The position numbers were made by a program, and so were the translations under genes. From Hyaloperonospora brassicae (taxonomy: Eukaryota; Oomycota; Peronosporomycetes; Peronosporales; Peronosporaceae), in the NCBI GenBank assembly GCA_947650285.1, contig CANTFL010001451.1:372001-436000 (forward strand): a stretch of DNA of 64,000 nt, in the 5' to 3' direction. Positions 62,754-64,000 of the stretch are shown here, piece by piece. The notes under the pieces were generated by a model that was not told the origin of the DNA, did no database searches, and saw nothing but the letters and a program-made list of their open reading frames with translations. How positions within the stretch are numbered: position 1 is the stretch's first letter; every line of letters starts with the position of its first letter.

Positions 62754-64000
62754 ATGGTCTACGCGGTGCATCGGTATCTCCTCGTGGCAAGTGTGGCCCT
62801 TATGGCCGTGCAGCTCGAGCCGACTACGGCTACGTCGCTCTACTACGGCCCCGTGACTACAGCCAACACAACGGATGAGATCAGCAGCAAATTTCCAGCC
62901 CGAGGCGCTGAGGTGGCCGACGAGGACTGCTCCATTACTGTTGAGGTGGACCCGACGATGCCTGATATCGCGACCATCTCGACAGTCCCCGTGATCTATA
63001 CGGACCTGCTGGCGAACATGACGACGGCTCCAGCGGAGGCAGTGTCGACAAAGATTGGCACTGCTGTCCTGTCTGAAGCGATTCCGACGCTCGAAGCTGA
63101 CCAAGATGCGTACACGACCACCGCCTTCAACGCGACATCATCTACTGTCTCGCTTAAGACGGGGTTCCCAACCACGACTACCACTGCACCACTCACGGAG
63201 GACGACGATCCCGAAGACAAGCTCAACTGTGCGACTGGATGGGAAGACTCCTCGAGCCGCAAACTACAGGGACAAAGTGCGGTCAAGCGGCACCTCGAAG
63301 CGAATACGAACGTCGACATTGCAAAACTCGAGGCTCACTTCGGCACACGAATGGAGATGAAGCTGGACAATCTGCCTGCTACGGGTGTCCATGCGACTTC
63401 GCCATGGCCTGGTCCATACTGGCCTACGTACCAAGACAGCATCAATGCCGTCTGGAGCCCTGGACAGCCAAGTGCCGCTGAAAAGTACGCCAAGGCGTTT
63501 GGCTTGAATGCCCACGACTTCATGAACAAGATATCCGCCAAAAACGGCGTCGACTCGATGCGCAATCGTGTCAGGTGCTCGTCGAACAACGAGTGCTCGT
63601 CTCTATCGGACAAGAGCGTGTGCGCAAAGCGTGCAGGAGTACACGTGGGCTACTGCGTCCCGACTTGGTTTGGTATCTGCCACGCCTGGGCACCCGCTGC
63701 TACGATCGAGGAGGAGCCGCGGTGTGCCGTGACACATAATGGGGTGACGTTCCAGCCGATCGACATCAAAGCTCTGATCTCGACCGTCTACGACGGCGCA
63801 GCGGTGCCCACGGTCTTCACTGGCACGCGGTTCAACGGCGGCCATGACTCGGAGGACAAGTACGGTCGTCACTCGAATGCCGCCTACCGTGACCTGAATC
63901 CGGCCTACTTCCACATTGCTACTACGAACATCTTGGGCAAGCTCAAGCAGACGTTCGTCGTTGATATCACGGCTGGAGCAGAGGTGTGGAACCAGCCTGT
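62754..64000 (+). CDS. Secreted transglutaminase elicitor, M81/GP42 family, 3' partial (gene 3)
   Basis: The frame is open from the ATG at 62754 to the window edge, 415 complete codons with no stop; about 130 residues are missing beyond the window. It is the most divergent copy. The signal peptide is MVYAVHRYLLVASVALMAV. The EF-hand position (114-125) is degenerate (EADQDAYTTTAF), so calcium binding there is unlikely. The pro-region has a Thr-rich, acidic insert (TTTTTAPLTEDDDPED). A dibasic site is at VKRHLE (177-182). The probable catalytic Cys is Cys309 in GICHAWAP. The Pep-13 loop begins VWNQP at 411-415, where the window stops. By core-domain similarity it should be a functional enzyme, but its Pep-13 sequence cannot be read here. 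Confidence 0.92.
   Translation, partial: MVYAVHRYLLVASVALMAVQLEPTTATSLYYGPVTTANTTDEISSKFPARGAEVADEDCSITVEVDPTMPDIATISTVPVIYTDLLANMTTAPAEAVSTKIGTAVLSEAIPTLEADQDAYTTTAFNATSSTVSLKTGFPTTTTTAPLTEDDDPEDKLNCATGWEDSSSRKLQGQSAVKRHLEANTNVDIAKLEAHFGTRMEMKLDNLPATGVHATSPWPGPYWPTYQDSINAVWSPGQPSAAEKYAKAFGLNAHDFMNKISAKNGVDSMRNRVRCSSNNECSSLSDKSVCAKRAGVHVGYCVPTWFGICHAWAPAATIEEEPRCAVTHNGVTFQPIDIKALISTVYDGAAVPTVFTGTRFNGGHDSEDKYGRHSNAAYRDLNPAYFHIATTNILGKLKQTFVVDITAGAEVWNQP

Noticed and set aside
1..64000. CRISPR array, bacterial operon or phage-type system
   Set aside because: No regularly spaced repeats, and no bacterial-style gene packing. The genes, promoters and transposons are eukaryotic.

Overview
The window reads as nuclear DNA of a plant-pathogenic oomycete of the Phytophthora / downy-mildew type. 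The decisive evidence is three paralogous genes for the secreted 42-kDa calcium-dependent transglutaminase elicitor (peptidase family M81, GP42 type). They carry the Pep-13 surface motif exactly (18.2-19.8 kb), with two conservative changes (57.4-59.1 kb), or cut by the window edge (62.75 kb to the end). All three have oomycete-style initiator/flanking promoter elements at 45-97 nt before the ATG. I cannot name the species.

Layout. 1-2.64 kb: mixed-composition DNA with only broken, coding-like stretches. 2.8-3.76 kb: a foldback-like inverted-repeat element with a GC-rich cargo fragment. 3.8-18.2 kb: AT-rich, gene-free DNA with a tRNA-derived SINE-like relic (6.9 kb), a weak piggyBac-like transposase relic (14.2-15.1 kb) and other coding ghosts. 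18.2-19.9 kb: transglutaminase gene 1 (minus strand) with its promoter. 20-22.7 kb: no gene I can support. 22.7-34.4 kb: AT-rich, gene-free. 34.4-43.2 kb: decayed coding-like DNA ending in a recognisable LINE reverse transcriptase relic (about 40.1-43.2 kb). 46.36-54.01 kb: a complete-length Ty3/Gypsy chromovirus on the minus strand, 7.6 kb, with two nearly identical LTRs of about 465 bp but a badly mutated gag-pol, and an antisense open-reading-frame relic between the chromodomain and the 3' LTR. 54.3 kb: a second tRNA-derived SINE-like unit. 57.3-59.1 kb: transglutaminase gene 2 (plus strand). 59.1-62.7 kb: intergenic DNA with a broken minus-strand reading frame. 62.75 kb to the end: transglutaminase gene 3, 3' truncated by the window.

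The only intact protein genes I support are the three transglutaminases. Each encodes a secreted pre-pro-protein: signal peptide, a pro-region of about 140 residues with an EF-hand-like loop, a dibasic site, and a catalytic domain with a Cys-His-Ala-Trp motif and the Pep-13 loop. Gene 1 is inverted and separated from genes 2 and 3 by about 37 kb of transposon-derived, gene-free DNA. This fits the known 'two-speed' organisation in which oomycete host-interaction genes sit in expanded, repeat-rich regions. All comparisons were made by eye; no database or alignment program was used.
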